Of a stretch of 64,000 nt of DNA, positions 9,681 through 19,211 are shown piece by piece. Location: assembly GCF_000708265.2 (NCBI RefSeq), contig NZ_JCKI01000009.1:186001-250000 (forward strand), written 5' to 3'. Position numbers and translations under genes: made by a program. Numbering within the stretch: the stretch's first letter is position 1; the number at the start of each line of letters is the position of its first letter. Below the pieces are notes generated by a model. It saw only the letters and a program-made list of their open reading frames with translations. It was not told where the DNA came from and did not search any database. The DNA comes from Pedobacter sp. R20-19. Lineage in GTDB: Bacteria > Bacteroidota > Bacteroidia > Sphingobacteriales > Sphingobacteriaceae.

Positions 9681-10589
9681 ATGGCAGATGTAAAGTATTT
9701 TGAAGTAATCATTATTGGCGGAAGTTATGCAGGACTTTCAGCTGCAATGGCATTAGGGCGATCATTAAGAAAAGTTTTAATTATTGATAGTGGCCTACCT
9801 TGTAACAGACAAACACCTTATTCGCATAACTTTATTACCCACGATGGGGAAAAACCAAGCGAAATTTCAGAAAAAGCAAAAGCCGAGGTGTTGAAATATC
9901 AAACGGTGTCTTTTTTGAAAGATATCGCCACTGGTGCTGAAAAAGTTGATGAAGGTTTTAAAATCATCACCCAATCAGGTAAAGCCTTTCAAGCAAAGAA
10001 ATTAATTTTTGCAACAGGTATAAAAGATATCATGCCTGATATTAAAGGCTTCGCAGCATGTTGGGGAATTTCAGTAATTCATTGCCCATATTGTCATGGA
10101 TATGAATTTAAGGATAAGGTTACCGGAATTTTAGCGAATGGTGCGAGGGGTTTTCATTTAGCATCTATGGTCAGTAATCTTACAGATCAGGTTACATTAC
10201 TAACCAATGGCAAGCCAGATTTTAAGGAAGAGCAAACCTTAAAATTAAAGCAGCATGACATTCAAATAGTCGAAACGGCTGTTAAAACAATCGAGCATGA
10301 GGATGGATTTATTCGGCAGGTAATTTTTGCTGATGGAACTTCAAAACCTTTTGAAGCGCTTTATGCAGCTTTACCATTTACGCAGCACTCAAATCTACCC
10401 ATATCATTGGGCTGTGAACTCACTGAACATGGCCACATAAAGGTTGGATCTTTTCAGGAAACCAATATCAATGGTATATATGCCTGTGGCGACAATACTA
10501 ATATGATGCGCTCTGTTGCTCTGGCTGTTTCAACAGGTAGCGTGGCCGGGGCGGTAGTAAATGGCAAACTGGTAGAGGAAAATTTTTAA
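9681..10589 (+). CDS. Thioredoxin-reductase-like NAD(P)/FAD-dependent oxidoreductase
   Basis: A 302-residue two-dinucleotide-binding flavoprotein of the TrxB superfamily. The FAD-binding Rossmann motif GGSYAGLSAA is near residues 14-23. The CPYCHGYE block near 135 holds the redox-active CxxC and places it where thioredoxin reductases have it. A second FAD motif, YACGDNTN, is near the C-terminus. The NADPH-binding GxGxxA/G region is atypical (ILANGARGFHLA), so dithiol reduction of thioredoxin itself is uncertain; it may act on another disulfide substrate. I chose the ATG at 9681 because it starts directly before the Rossmann strand. An in-frame GTG at 9633 adds 16 residues that do not look conserved. 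The gene is monocistronic with its own promoter. Confidence 0.8.
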   Translation: MADVKYFEVIIIGGSYAGLSAAMALGRSLRKVLIIDSGLPCNRQTPYSHNFITHDGEKPSEISEKAKAEVLKYQTVSFLKDIATGAEKVDEGFKIITQSGKAFQAKKLIFATGIKDIMPDIKGFAACWGISVIHCPYCHGYEFKDKVTGILANGARGFHLASMVSNLTDQVTLLTNGKPDFKEEQTLKLKQHDIQIVETAVKTIEHEDGFIRQVIFADGTSKPFEALYAALPFTQHSNLPISLGCELTEHGHIKVGSFQETNINGIYACGDNTNMMRSVALAVSTGSVAGAVVNGKLVEENF

Positions 10590-10612
10590 ATAGAATGCTT
10601 TAATGATCTGAT

Positions 10613-10906
10613 TTATATAGCTTTACTTTTAGTTGCTATTTTGGTTCTAATCTCATCTATGATTTCATTCTTTAAATCCAGATTATAGATTTGTGCTCTT
10701 AAGTTATCGTTCCAGTTGATTAGGGCATCTTCTGGGGTATCGCCATAGCCCGTTATTCCACTTTCAAGGTCAGGTCCTAAAACTGCAATATAATTACTTC
10801 CTTCCTGAAAAAGGAGCGGTTTAAATAAGGTAACATAGGTAGGCAGGCGAAAACGGCTGAAATCGAAATCTATCTTTTTCTCCTTATTAACAGTCATCTG
10901 CTTCAT
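10613..10906 (-). CDS. Small HicB-like protein
   Basis: A 97-residue protein. The stretch YIAVLGPDLESGITGYGDTPEDALINWNDNL (given here only to locate residues 38-68) has the HicB antitoxin-like order: a strand, an acidic Pro-Asp turn, Gly-x-Gly-Asp-Thr-x-Glu-Ala, then a helix. HicB folds usually pair with a HicA toxin carrying a GSH motif, and no such partner is visible on either side. The N-terminal 30 residues are basic and extra to the usual family. It could be an orphan antitoxin-fold regulator. The family call is tentative. Confidence 0.5.
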   Translation of the reverse strand: MKQMTVNKEKKIDFDFSRFRLPTYVTLFKPLLFQEGSNYIAVLGPDLESGITGYGDTPEDALINWNDNLRAQIYNLDLKNEIIDEIRTKIATKSKAI

Positions 10907-10952
10907 TGCGCCTTAAGATTTGCTCAGTAATGTTTAGATCAAATAGAGATAC

Positions 10953-11135
10953 TTATTTTTCGTGCCTGGTATAAATGTTATGCTTCAGGTTATTTAGATT
11001 AGTATCCATCAGAATGTTTAGCTTTTTTGAAATTAACATCAGCTGGTTAAATTTAAAGATGTTGAGAAATTCCATCTGGATATTTCTATGGGTTTGGGCT
11101 GCCTGATCTGCAGTTTGAACTTGCTCATATTTCAT
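10953..11135 (-). CDS. Hypothetical 60-residue protein
   Basis: An open frame from an ATG at 11135 encodes a Leu/Asn/Lys-rich small protein (IFKFNQLMLISKKLNILM in the middle) with no family I recognise. It lies 46 nt upstream of the HicB-like gene on the same strand. A TATATTTG -7 box (reverse strand, 11154-11161) lies just upstream, but no matching -33 element is seen. It has no HicA features (no GSH, no basic dsRNA-binding pattern). It may not be coding. Confidence 0.3.
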   Translation of the reverse strand: MKYEQVQTADQAAQTHRNIQMEFLNIFKFNQLMLISKKLNILMDTNLNNLKHNIYTRHEK

Positions 11136-11485
11136 GTGAAAGGCAATTAAGTCCAAATATAGCCTTAGTATGTTTACACTATATTAGGTTAGCTTAACCA
11201 CATTGTTAAATGATTGCACCAATGTTGTGGTGCAAATTCATTAAGGATAGCAGTAGAATACTGAGCTGATTGAAAACTCCGCGTTACTTTACCAACTGCT
11301 TCATTCATATTTTATTTTTAAATGCCAAAAATTTTCAAGGTTACGTCCGGTTCGTCGTGAAATTTAAGGCGTTTGTCTGAATGTTCCCTGTACTGGTATA
11401 ATATGCAGATTTTGCCTGCAACTTATCTGAAGTGATGGCGTCTTATTATCAAAAAAACAAAAGGAAAAAACTTAAACATAAAGAC

Positions 11486-12094
11486 ATGAAAACTTTAACA
11501 AAAACATTATTCGCAGCAGCATTAACAGCAGTAGTATTAACTTCATCAGCCATTTCTACTTTTGCAGCTGAACCAGTTGTATCCGAAACAAAAATTTCTA
11601 AATTATCAACCGTAAACCGCATCTGGGTAAGCGGAAATGTAAAAATTGTTTTAACACAAGGTGAAAAACAAAGTGTTGAGGGTACAGAAAATTACAATGC
11701 AGCTAAAACTTCTATTTCAACTGATGGTAAAACCTTATTTATCAATTCAGAAGAAAGTAATCAGGTAACCCTTAACATTACTTTGAAAGATTTAGAAAGA
11801 ATTGAAGCTTACGGACAATCGGTGGTGGTTACCAGCAATAACTTTGATGTTAAAAACTTGCAGTTGTTTATCAATCAAAGTGCCACAGCCAGAATCAAAA
11901 CCACTACAGCCAGTTTATATACAGTAGTAAAAGAAGATGCAGTTTTGAAATTAAATGGTACTGCAGGCCATAGCACTATGATTGCCAGCAATATGAAAAA
12001 TGTAAAGCTAACTGATTTCGCCAGTCTAAAATCCGCTTCTTATGCTTCAGAGGCAATTATGCATGCAGAACAATCTGCAATGCTGTCTAAATAA
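11486..12094 (+). CDS. GIN-domain (DUF2807) putative auto-transporter adhesin-like secreted protein
   Basis: A 202-residue exported protein. The signal peptide spans residues 1-27 (KTLFAAALTAVVLTSSAI, then FAAE). The rest follows the head-GIN/DUF2807 pattern: an opening INRIWVSGNVKIVLTQG-type strand, short Ser/Thr/Asn-rich beta repeats and a turn built on VEGTENY, which together suggest a right-handed beta-solenoid. Families of this type are common in Bacteroidota and have no firm function. The ATG at 11486 is chosen because it begins the signal peptide; 18 codons upstream of it are lysine-rich and implausible. A strong terminator follows, so the gene is monocistronic. Confidence 0.75.
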   Translation: MKTLTKTLFAAALTAVVLTSSAISTFAAEPVVSETKISKLSTVNRIWVSGNVKIVLTQGEKQSVEGTENYNAAKTSISTDGKTLFINSEESNQVTLNITLKDLERIEAYGQSVVVTSNNFDVKNLQLFINQSATARIKTTTASLYTVVKEDAVLKLNGTAGHSTMIASNMKNVKLTDFASLKSASYASEAIMHAEQSAMLSK

Positions 12095-12115
12095 TATTAA
12101 CTCATTTATAAACTT

Positions 12116-12152
12116 AAAGCGTCCGGATCATCAATGATGATCCGGACGCTTT
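12116..12152 (+). terminator. Strong hairpin terminator after the GIN-domain gene
   Basis: Two 18-nt arms (12116-12133 and 12135-12152, core GCGTCCGGATCATCA) are perfect reverse complements with almost no loop, about 20 nt after the stop codon. The arms begin and end in AAA/TTT, and the strand continues TTTAGTTTG. Confidence 0.8.
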
Positions 12153-12343
12153 AGTTTGTACCCTGATATAATCTGCCATTCTCATTGCCTAAATCAAAAG
12201 ATATTCAATGTTATAGGTGTTTGCTAAATGAACTTTCTAAATAATTTTTCATTTAAAACAGGTGCCAAAGTCATTCATTCTGCTAAGCATTTTATTAAAA
12301 CAAAATTTAAATACATCGGTTGATCTTATAAGATTTAAAAATT

Positions 12344-12622
12344 ATGAAAGCGACCTGGAACAATCAAACCTTAGCAGAAAGCGATGAGACGATCATCATT
12401 GAAAACAATCATTATTTTCCTGCGTCTTCTTTAAAACAAGAATTTTTTCAAACGTCAAACAAACATACTGTTTGCCCTTGGAAAGGAGAAGCATCATACT
12501 ATACCCTGATGGTTGATGGTCAAAAAAACGAAGATGCTGCCTGGTATTATCCAAACCCAAAGGATGCCGCTAAAGAGATTAAGGGGTATGTAGCGTTCTG
12601 GAAAGGGGTGAAGGTTGGATAA
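12344..12622 (+). CDS. DUF427 domain-containing protein
   Basis: A 92-residue cytoplasmic protein covering a whole DUF427 domain (PF04248). The diagnostic blocks are present in order: ATWNNQTLAESDETI, NHYFPASSL, HTVCPWKGEASYYTL, DAAWYYPNPKDAAKEIKGYVAFW. The family has a small beta-tent fold and no settled biochemical role. The gene stands alone between a terminator and a SusC gene on the same strand. Confidence 0.9.
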   Translation: MKATWNNQTLAESDETIIIENNHYFPASSLKQEFFQTSNKHTVCPWKGEASYYTLMVDGQKNEDAAWYYPNPKDAAKEIKGYVAFWKGVKVG

Positions 12623-12855
12623 ACCAATTAGTACATCCATCGTAATGATTCTTTCTCTTTGTAATTAAATTTGTAGTTAAAGTAAAGCTTTACAACCTGG
12701 AAAAAAATACCTGGTTGCTTTTCGTGTTATATTAATAATGGAAATTAAGTTTGGTTATTTCTGTATTTCGCGTTAAAAATAAATCTATCTTAAAACATTT
12801 ATCCCTTCTGGATTGTATTGCAGGTAAGATTAAGATCATTAACCCGAAATTTTAT

Positions 12856-15800
12856 ATGAAGCTACTGTTACCAAGGTATTTCCTGTTTTTTGTCCTATCT
12901 GCTGCAGCCAGTACACAAGCCCAAACTGCTCCAGATTCATTGAAGCGGCGACCGGATTCCACGGCCAAAGCACCAATTCCGCCAGATCCGGTTCCAAAAG
13001 TACAACCCACATCACCTCTGCCTGTTAACGTTCCCCAAACTCCCAATCCTGTAAAAACTGCCGTTCCGGCTTCTGCAGGTCAAAATACACTAACTAAAAC
13101 TTCACGGCCCAATATCTCTGATACCACTTCAAGAGTTTTGAAAGGTATGGTAAAAGACGAAAAAGGGGTTCCCATTCCTGGAGCTATCGTACAGATAATC
13201 GGGAAGCCCAATAAAGTTACCACTGATGCTGATGGCCGCTTTACGATTAATTTACCTGACCGTAATGCTACCATTCAGGTACTGTTTATTGGCTACGCCA
13301 CCAGAACCATAAAGCCAGGCAACCAGATGGAATTATCAGTTTCTTTAGTTCCATCCAATCAGAAATTAGATGATGTGGTGATTACCGGTTATTCATCCCA
13401 GCAAAAGAAAGATCTTACCGGAGCTGTTTCTCAGATCAGGTCGACTGATATTGATAACATGCCTGTAGGCGGTGTAGATCAGGTATTGCAGGGAAAAGCG
13501 GCCGGCGTATCGGTTACACAAGGCACTGGCGCTCCTGGCGAAGGCATTGCGGTACGGATTCGTGGTGTAGGTACCATTAACAATAATAATCCGCTTTATG
13601 TGATAGATGGCGTACCGAGCACTTCAGGTATTAACCAGATTTCTCCAACAGATATTGAAAGCATCAGTATTTTAAAAGATGCTTCATCTGCTTCCATTTA
13701 TGGCGCAAGGGCATCGAATGGGGTAGTAGTGATTACCACTAAAAAAGGGAAATCGGGTAAGTCTACGGTTAACCTTTCACAATATACGGGCGTTCAGGTT
13801 CATGGCGATTTAATTAAAATGGCCAATACTCCTCAATATGTTGCAGCCTTTAATGCTGCTGCCGCTGCAGATGGACGAACGCAAATTCCTGCTTCCCTGG
13901 CTGCAAGTTTGCCTGATGTAAACTGGCAGAAAGAAGTGCTTCAGCCAGCGCTCATTAATAACAGTAACCTTTCAGTAAGTGGTGGAAATGAAAACGGGAA
14001 TTACCTGGTTGCCGCCAATTATTATAAACAGGATGGACTGATCAATAATAGTGCTTATGATCGGTTTAACCTGCGTACAGCGGTAAACAGTACTTTGTCT
14101 AAAATCTTTTCTACCGGATTAAACCTGAATCTTTCCTATGCGAAAACCAAGCAGGTAGGTGCCTCTGGCGATGGTTTTGGAAATGGAAATCAGGGTGCCA
14201 GTGTAATGCGTTATGCCCTCTTCCGCACACCAGCAACCCCTGTATTTAAGGCCAATGGCGATTATGTAGATCTTCCGGAAAATTCCAATTTCTTTGGCGA
14301 TGGATTAAATCCCGTAGGTTATGCAGATAACTTCGACCGGAATAACAACGCCTACAGTGCGCTCGGGAATGTATTTGTAGAGGCTAAAATTATAGAAGGA
14401 CTAAAATTCCGCACCACTTTGGGCGGAACATTGGTGATTACCGATTTTAAACAGTTCTTCAAAATCTGGGGAGACCGTGCGCAGAACTCGCCAGGTAGTT
14501 TGGCTCGTTCCAATGCGAACCAGCTGGATTATAACTGGACCAATACCTTAACCTATAACTTGAAGTTTGGCGAAAAGCATGGACTGAATATCCTTGCGGG
14601 AACAGAAAATATTAAAAGCCGTACCAATGGCCTTTCAGCTTCCAGATCAATTTTTCCAAACCAGTCTGAAGATTTTCAATACCTTGATAATGGAATAGGT
14701 GTACAACAAAATGGGGAAAATGAATCGCGGTGGGCACTTTTCTCGCTTTTTGGTCGTGCAGATTATCAGTATGCAGATAAATACCTGGCCAGCTTTACCG
14801 TACGCAGAGATGGATCTTCCAGGTTAAACCCGGCAAACCGCTATGGTAATTTCTATGCCGGATCAATAGGCTGGAGATTAGATCAGGAAGCATTTCTGAA
14901 AAATTTCAAGGCGCTTTCTATGTTGAAATTTAGGGCGAGTATCGGGCAAACCGGTAATCAGGAAATTAGTAACTATGCTTATACTTCACTTAATTCTTTT
15001 GTCGGTTTTTATCCCTTCGGCGGAACACCCGTAATAGGCAATTCGCTTACCTCAAGGGGAAATGCGAACATCACCTGGGAAACCAGTACGCAAACCAACT
15101 TCGGTTTAGATGCCGGGTTCTTTGATAATAAACTTCAATTCAGTGCAGATTATTTCATCAGAGATAACGCTGATATTCTTTTCGCTAACCCTTTGCCACC
15201 AAGTGCAGGCGGCGGTGGAAGTCCATACGTAAATGCAGGTAAAGTGCGTAATCAAGGACTTGAACTTCAAATCTCTTATCGTGATCAGATTTCTGAAAAC
15301 TGGAGTTATGATGTATCCGGAAATATGGCTACCCTAAAAAACAAAGTGCTTTCGCTTGCCGGATCGCCAATTGTTGGGGGAAGAATTGATAATGAATATT
15401 ATGCTACACTTACCGCTGTAGGGCAACCCATTGGCGCATTTTATCTGCTGCCAATGGAAGGGATTTTCCAGAATGACCTGGATATTTTTACACATGCTTA
15501 TCAGGGTACAGGCATTCAGCCAGGTGATGTGATGTATAAAGATAGCAATGGCGATGGCATTATTGATGAAAAAGACCGTGAATTTGCCGGAAGTCCTATC
15601 CCCAAACTCACTTACGGCTTTACCGGGAACCTGAAGTTTAAGCAGTTCGACCTGAGTGTTTTCTTCCAGGGCGCATATGGCAATAAGCTGTATAACCAGG
15701 TAGCGACAGATATTGAAGGTTTTTATCGTGCCTTTAACATTACCGAAAGAGTGGCCACTGGCAGTTGGAACGGAGAGGGAAGTACCAATCAATTTCCCCG

Positions 15801-16122
15801 TCTAACCTGGAGTTCTGCTTCTTCTACCAATAATAAAAGACCATCAACCCGATTTCTGGAAGATGGTTCTTATTTAAGATTAAAAAATCTGCAAATCGGC
15901 TATAGTTTGAGTCCGAAAGTACTTTCTACTTTGAAAATAGCATCGATGCGTATCTATGTGAGCGGACAAAATCTGCTCACCTTTACAAAATATACAGGTC
16001 TTGATCCAGAGATTTACACCAGTAGCAACGGTCAGGGTGATGGCGTAAGGGCTGTTGGTATTGACTGGGGAACCTATCCTTCTGCAAGAGTTTACACGCT
16101 TGGTCTTAACCTTAACTTCTAA
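12856..16122 (+). CDS. SusC/RagA-family TonB-linked outer membrane protein with a proline-rich N-terminal linker
   Basis: A 1088-residue SusC-type transporter. Signal peptide: residues 1-22 (ends AAASTQAQ). Next comes an unusual ~85-residue segment rich in Pro, Ser and Thr before a CarboxypepD_reg-like domain (from about 105, VLKGMVKDEKGVPIPGA). The plug follows with the SusC hallmarks DDVVITGYSSQQKKDLTGAV, the RIRGVGTINNNNPLYVIDG block, and ILKDASSASIYGARASNGVV. The remainder is a beta-barrel ending LGLNLNF. I chose the ATG at 12856; an earlier in-frame start at 12751 lacks a signal peptide. The SusD gene starts 4 nt after the stop. The pair should import an oligomeric nutrient; its identity is not visible. 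Confidence 0.93.
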   Translation: MKLLLPRYFLFFVLSAAASTQAQTAPDSLKRRPDSTAKAPIPPDPVPKVQPTSPLPVNVPQTPNPVKTAVPASAGQNTLTKTSRPNISDTTSRVLKGMVKDEKGVPIPGAIVQIIGKPNKVTTDADGRFTINLPDRNATIQVLFIGYATRTIKPGNQMELSVSLVPSNQKLDDVVITGYSSQQKKDLTGAVSQIRSTDIDNMPVGGVDQVLQGKAAGVSVTQGTGAPGEGIAVRIRGVGTINNNNPLYVIDGVPSTSGINQISPTDIESISILKDASSASIYGARASNGVVVITTKKGKSGKSTVNLSQYTGVQVHGDLIKMANTPQYVAAFNAAAAADGRTQIPASLAASLPDVNWQKEVLQPALINNSNLSVSGGNENGNYLVAANYYKQDGLINNSAYDRFNLRTAVNSTLSKIFSTGLNLNLSYAKTKQVGASGDGFGNGNQGASVMRYALFRTPATPVFKANGDYVDLPENSNFFGDGLNPVGYADNFDRNNNAYSALGNVFVEAKIIEGLKFRTTLGGTLVITDFKQFFKIWGDRAQNSPGSLARSNANQLDYNWTNTLTYNLKFGEKHGLNILAGTENIKSRTNGLSASRSIFPNQSEDFQYLDNGIGVQQNGENESRWALFSLFGRADYQYADKYLASFTVRRDGSSRLNPANRYGNFYAGSIGWRLDQEAFLKNFKALSMLKFRASIGQTGNQEISNYAYTSLNSFVGFYPFGGTPVIGNSLTSRGNANITWETSTQTNFGLDAGFFDNKLQFSADYFIRDNADILFANPLPPSAGGGGSPYVNAGKVRNQGLELQISYRDQISENWSYDVSGNMATLKNKVLSLAGSPIVGGRIDNEYYATLTAVGQPIGAFYLLPMEGIFQNDLDIFTHAYQGTGIQPGDVMYKDSNGDGIIDEKDREFAGSPIPKLTYGFTGNLKFKQFDLSVFFQGAYGNKLYNQVATDIEGFYRAFNITERVATGSWNGEGSTNQFPRLTWSSASSTNNKRPSTRFLEDGSYLRLKNLQIGYSLSPKVLSTLKIASMRIYVSGQNLLTFTKYTGLDPEIYTSSNGQGDGVRAVGIDWGTYPSARVYTLGLNLNF

Positions 16123-16126
16123 TCCG

Positions 16127-17584
16127 ATGAAAAAATTATATATACTTTCTTTTGCCTTTTGCCTGATTGCTGTAACAGGCTGTAAGAAATTTTTAGATCA
16201 GCCAGCACTCGGTTATTATTCAGATGCAGACCTGTTTAGCAATGAAGCTACAGCAAAAACTGCCGTTAACGCAGCTTATATCCCGCTTACGTTTACCGAT
16301 GCCTCGAGCAATCCTGTTTGGGTTTTGGGCGATGTGGCTACTGATGATGTGATCATTGGTGGCAATGCAGGTGAGCAGGCAGACTATACTGCTATTGATT
16401 TGTATAATATTCTGCCGGGAAATGCCGCTGTGCAATCTCTATGGGCGAGGTATTATGATGGCATTAATCGTTGCAACGTAATTACAGACGGGCTTAGGGC
16501 TGATAATACCAATGTTACGGAAACAGCCAGAATACAATTGCTCTCACAGGCTAAATTTCTGAGGGCATACTATTATTTCATGCTGACTAATTTTTATGGA
16601 AATATTCCACTGCGTTTGAAAGTGATTACATTGGCAGATGCTGCACTGGCTGCTTCAACACAGGCACAGGTATACACCCAGATTGAAAAAGACCTGACGG
16701 AAGCTGCCGCTGGTTTGCCGCAAAAATGGGAATCCAATACGGATCAGGGGAGGGCAACCAAAGGAGCTGCATTGGCTTTATTGGCAAAGGCAGCTCTTTT
16801 TCAACAAAAATATGCCCAGGCCATTCAATACAGTGAGCAAGTAGAGGCTTTAGGTTATGCCTTAACTGAGCGCTTTGCAGATAATTTCAATGCATCTGCC
16901 AAAACCAATAGTGAGGCCATATTTTCGGTGTGGCATGTTCGCGGGGCACAACCTTCACAGGGAAATTCTTTGAATTACTGGTTTGCACCACGTGCTTTAA
17001 ATGGTGCAGGTACTTTTTTTCCTACGCAAAGTCTGGTGAATAATTTTGAAGCGAATGATCCACGGCTCGATCTTACCATTGCCAGGGCAGGCAAACCTTA
17101 TTATGATAGTACTTTTGATCCTTCATGGAGCAGCACAGGTTATCTCTCAAAAAAACACATTCAGCCTGTTAGTGAAGTACCCACCACCACTAAAAACGAT
17201 GGCAATCTGAATTATGAAGCGTTGCGTTTTGCTGATTTGTTGCTCATTAAAGCAGAGGCTCTTAATGAATCTGGTCAATCTGCTTCAGCATTGGTACCAT
17301 TAAATAAGGTGCGGGAAAGGGCGAGAAAAAATTATGATGGTACGCCTCCGGCTGGTCTGCTTGCTCCGGTATCGGTGGTTAATCAATCAGATTTGAGAGA
17401 AATAATCCGTAGGGAAAGACGCTCAGAACTTGCCTTGGAGTTTCAGCGTTTCTTTGATGTCATCCGTTATGGTCAGGCCTATGCCGATGCTGCAATGAAG
17501 CCCGGATCACCGAATTTTAATTATACAAATAACCGGTTTTTTCCAATTCCTCAAACGGAATTAAATGCTAACGGTAAACTATAA
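16127..17584 (+). CDS. SusD/RagB-family nutrient-binding outer membrane lipoprotein
   Basis: A 485-residue lipoprotein (signal ending LIAVTGC, Cys near residue 18) that caps its SusC partner. SusD features include LDQPALGYYSDADLF near the start, the helix block RCNVI, LSQAKFLRAYYYFML near residue 145, and the C-terminal RRERRSELALEFQRFFDVIRYG plus FFPIPQTELNAN. The ATG at 16127 directly follows the SusC stop with a 4-nt gap; the SusD N-terminal lipobox supports this start. It is part of the susC-susD-LamG lipoprotein operon. Confidence 0.93.
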   Translation: MKKLYILSFAFCLIAVTGCKKFLDQPALGYYSDADLFSNEATAKTAVNAAYIPLTFTDASSNPVWVLGDVATDDVIIGGNAGEQADYTAIDLYNILPGNAAVQSLWARYYDGINRCNVITDGLRADNTNVTETARIQLLSQAKFLRAYYYFMLTNFYGNIPLRLKVITLADAALAASTQAQVYTQIEKDLTEAAAGLPQKWESNTDQGRATKGAALALLAKAALFQQKYAQAIQYSEQVEALGYALTERFADNFNASAKTNSEAIFSVWHVRGAQPSQGNSLNYWFAPRALNGAGTFFPTQSLVNNFEANDPRLDLTIARAGKPYYDSTFDPSWSSTGYLSKKHIQPVSEVPTTTKNDGNLNYEALRFADLLLIKAEALNESGQSASALVPLNKVRERARKNYDGTPPAGLLAPVSVVNQSDLREIIRRERRSELALEFQRFFDVIRYGQAYADAAMKPGSPNFNYTNNRFFPIPQTELNANGKL

Positions 17585-17594
17585 CACTATTAAA

Positions 17595-18653
17595 ATGAAT
17601 ATTAAAAATTATAAATCATCATTGAAATACCCGTTTTGCCTGTTACTGGCCCTCGTCATTTTTGTATCCTGTAAAGATGATGCTCATCTGCCAGATTATG
17701 CATCCAATAAATCAAGTCTCACGCAACTTACTGATTCTGTAAAGCAATTGTATACTCAAAGTGCAGAGGGGCATGATATTGGTCAGTACCCTAAACAAGC
17801 ACGGGTACAGCTTAAATCTGCTCTGGATCTGGCCGGTGCAGTAAGCTCAGGAGCCTACACCCAGGAAGAAGTTAATAATGCTTTAGCCAATTTAAGGCGG
17901 TCGGCTACTGCTTTTGGTGCCAGAAAAATTGAAGAAGTTGCCGCATCAAATCTGGTTGCTAAATGGCTTTTTAATGGTAATGCAGCAGATGCTACTGGCA
18001 ATGGCCATGATGGAACATTAATGACGGGAATTATCGGTACAGCTGATAATCACCGTGATGGTGGAGTTTTGCCAACGGCTACAACTGATCGCTTTGGACA
18101 GGCAGGCAATGCTTACGCTTTTGATCAGGGTGCATATATTGAGGTTCCTTATAGTGCAGCACTTAATCCGCAGATACTCAGTATCAGCCTCTGGATTAAT
18201 GTTAAAGAAGCTTTTGCCGATAATTATCTACTGTCTTTGAATAAATGGAATGGTTTTAAATTTCAGCTTCAATCTGATAATTTTCTGTTTATGACACTGA
18301 AAACCCCGGCTGCAACTTATGATCGGGACAGTAATCCAGGAAAAATGGAGGTAGGCGCCTGGCACCATGCGGTGGTTACAGCAGGCAATGGCGCAATTAC
18401 CTTTTATGTAGATGGTGTGCAAACACGATCTGAAAGTGCTGCGGGTACTGCTTCTACACTGACTAGTCCTGTAAATTTAGCAATCGGGCAAATTCTCCCT
18501 AAAGGAATATTAAGTTTTACAGATAAAACCAGTCCGTTTTATTTCTCCAGCGCCGCTTTTTTTAAAGGATCTATGGATGATATCAGGTACTACAATAAGG
18601 CTTTAAGCGCAGATGAAGTAACGAAAATCTATAATAATGAAAAGCCGGATTAG
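17595..18653 (+). CDS. LamG/concanavalin-A-like domain lipoprotein of the SusCD operon
   Basis: A 352-residue lipoprotein (signal ends VIFVSC, Cys near 26). Residues ~45-110 are a helical FIVAR-like segment (repeated Leu/Ala heptads). Residues ~118-350 are a LamG-like jelly roll: LVAKWLFNGNAADATGNGHDG, YIEVPYSAALNPQILSISLW, WHHAVVTAGNGAITFYVDG and a closing MDDIRYYNKALSADEV. Such third genes are often surface glycan-binding proteins that assist SusCD. The ATG at 17595 is 10 nt after the SusD stop and starts the lipoprotein signal. The substrate is unknown; no catalytic residues are evident. Confidence 0.82.
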   Translation: MNIKNYKSSLKYPFCLLLALVIFVSCKDDAHLPDYASNKSSLTQLTDSVKQLYTQSAEGHDIGQYPKQARVQLKSALDLAGAVSSGAYTQEEVNNALANLRRSATAFGARKIEEVAASNLVAKWLFNGNAADATGNGHDGTLMTGIIGTADNHRDGGVLPTATTDRFGQAGNAYAFDQGAYIEVPYSAALNPQILSISLWINVKEAFADNYLLSLNKWNGFKFQLQSDNFLFMTLKTPAATYDRDSNPGKMEVGAWHHAVVTAGNGAITFYVDGVQTRSESAAGTASTLTSPVNLAIGQILPKGILSFTDKTSPFYFSSAAFFKGSMDDIRYYNKALSADEVTKIYNNEKPD

Positions 18654-19211
18654 TCTGGTTTTGAAGGGTAGGGAAAGCTAGCTTCGTGAATACGGATATG
18701 TGGATAATGAATGCTTTGGAACAACTAGACTTAGTCCTTTTTAAACATACAGTTGTGGCAGAATCATGCTGATTAAAAAAAGAATATTTTTTTTTATAAA
18801 AAACTTAAAAAGAAAATTTGAATATAAATTTAAGATACAGAAAATATTTAAAAACCTCAATAAAAGACATTTAAAAAAAGACGAAATTCAAAAATCAGAA
18901 AAATTGAAATATTTTTTTGATGATTTGCGTATCAGTAGAAATACAGTCGGTTTTGTTTTGCTTAAAATTGGCTTTAAACCGCTTCCAGGTGCATTAAAAT
19001 TAATATTGTTGGTATATTTTACTGCATAATTTTTATTTACATTCGCTCTTAAGATCCCCAAAAACCATACATTTTTCATTTACGTAAGTAGGTTGATACC
19101 GCTGAAAAGGTTATCGACCTGATTGTGTAAAATTGGTTAGAGTGTGTCACACATTTTTAATCAATTTCAGAACCATGTTAGGCGCATAATGGGCTTTCTA
19201 ATGGTTTGTGT
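18654..19211 (+). other. AT-rich intergenic stretch, no supported gene
   Basis: About 560 nt of very AT-rich sequence with A-runs around 18775-18900. The only open frame (18766-19029) encodes a Lys/Phe/Ile-rich product with no recognisable pattern, which is what such composition gives by chance. A small imperfect palindrome TGTGTCACACA sits at 19143-19153, about 60 nt before the next gene; it could be a regulator site, but nothing confirms this. Confidence 0.5.

Noticed and set aside
12666..12673. TAAATTTG as a -7 box for the SusC operon
   Set aside because: No -33 TTG occurs at a fitting distance; the start site remains unknown.
18766..19029. An 87-codon Lys/Phe/Ile-rich open frame
   Set aside because: It is explained by extreme AT content; there is no family pattern or start signal.
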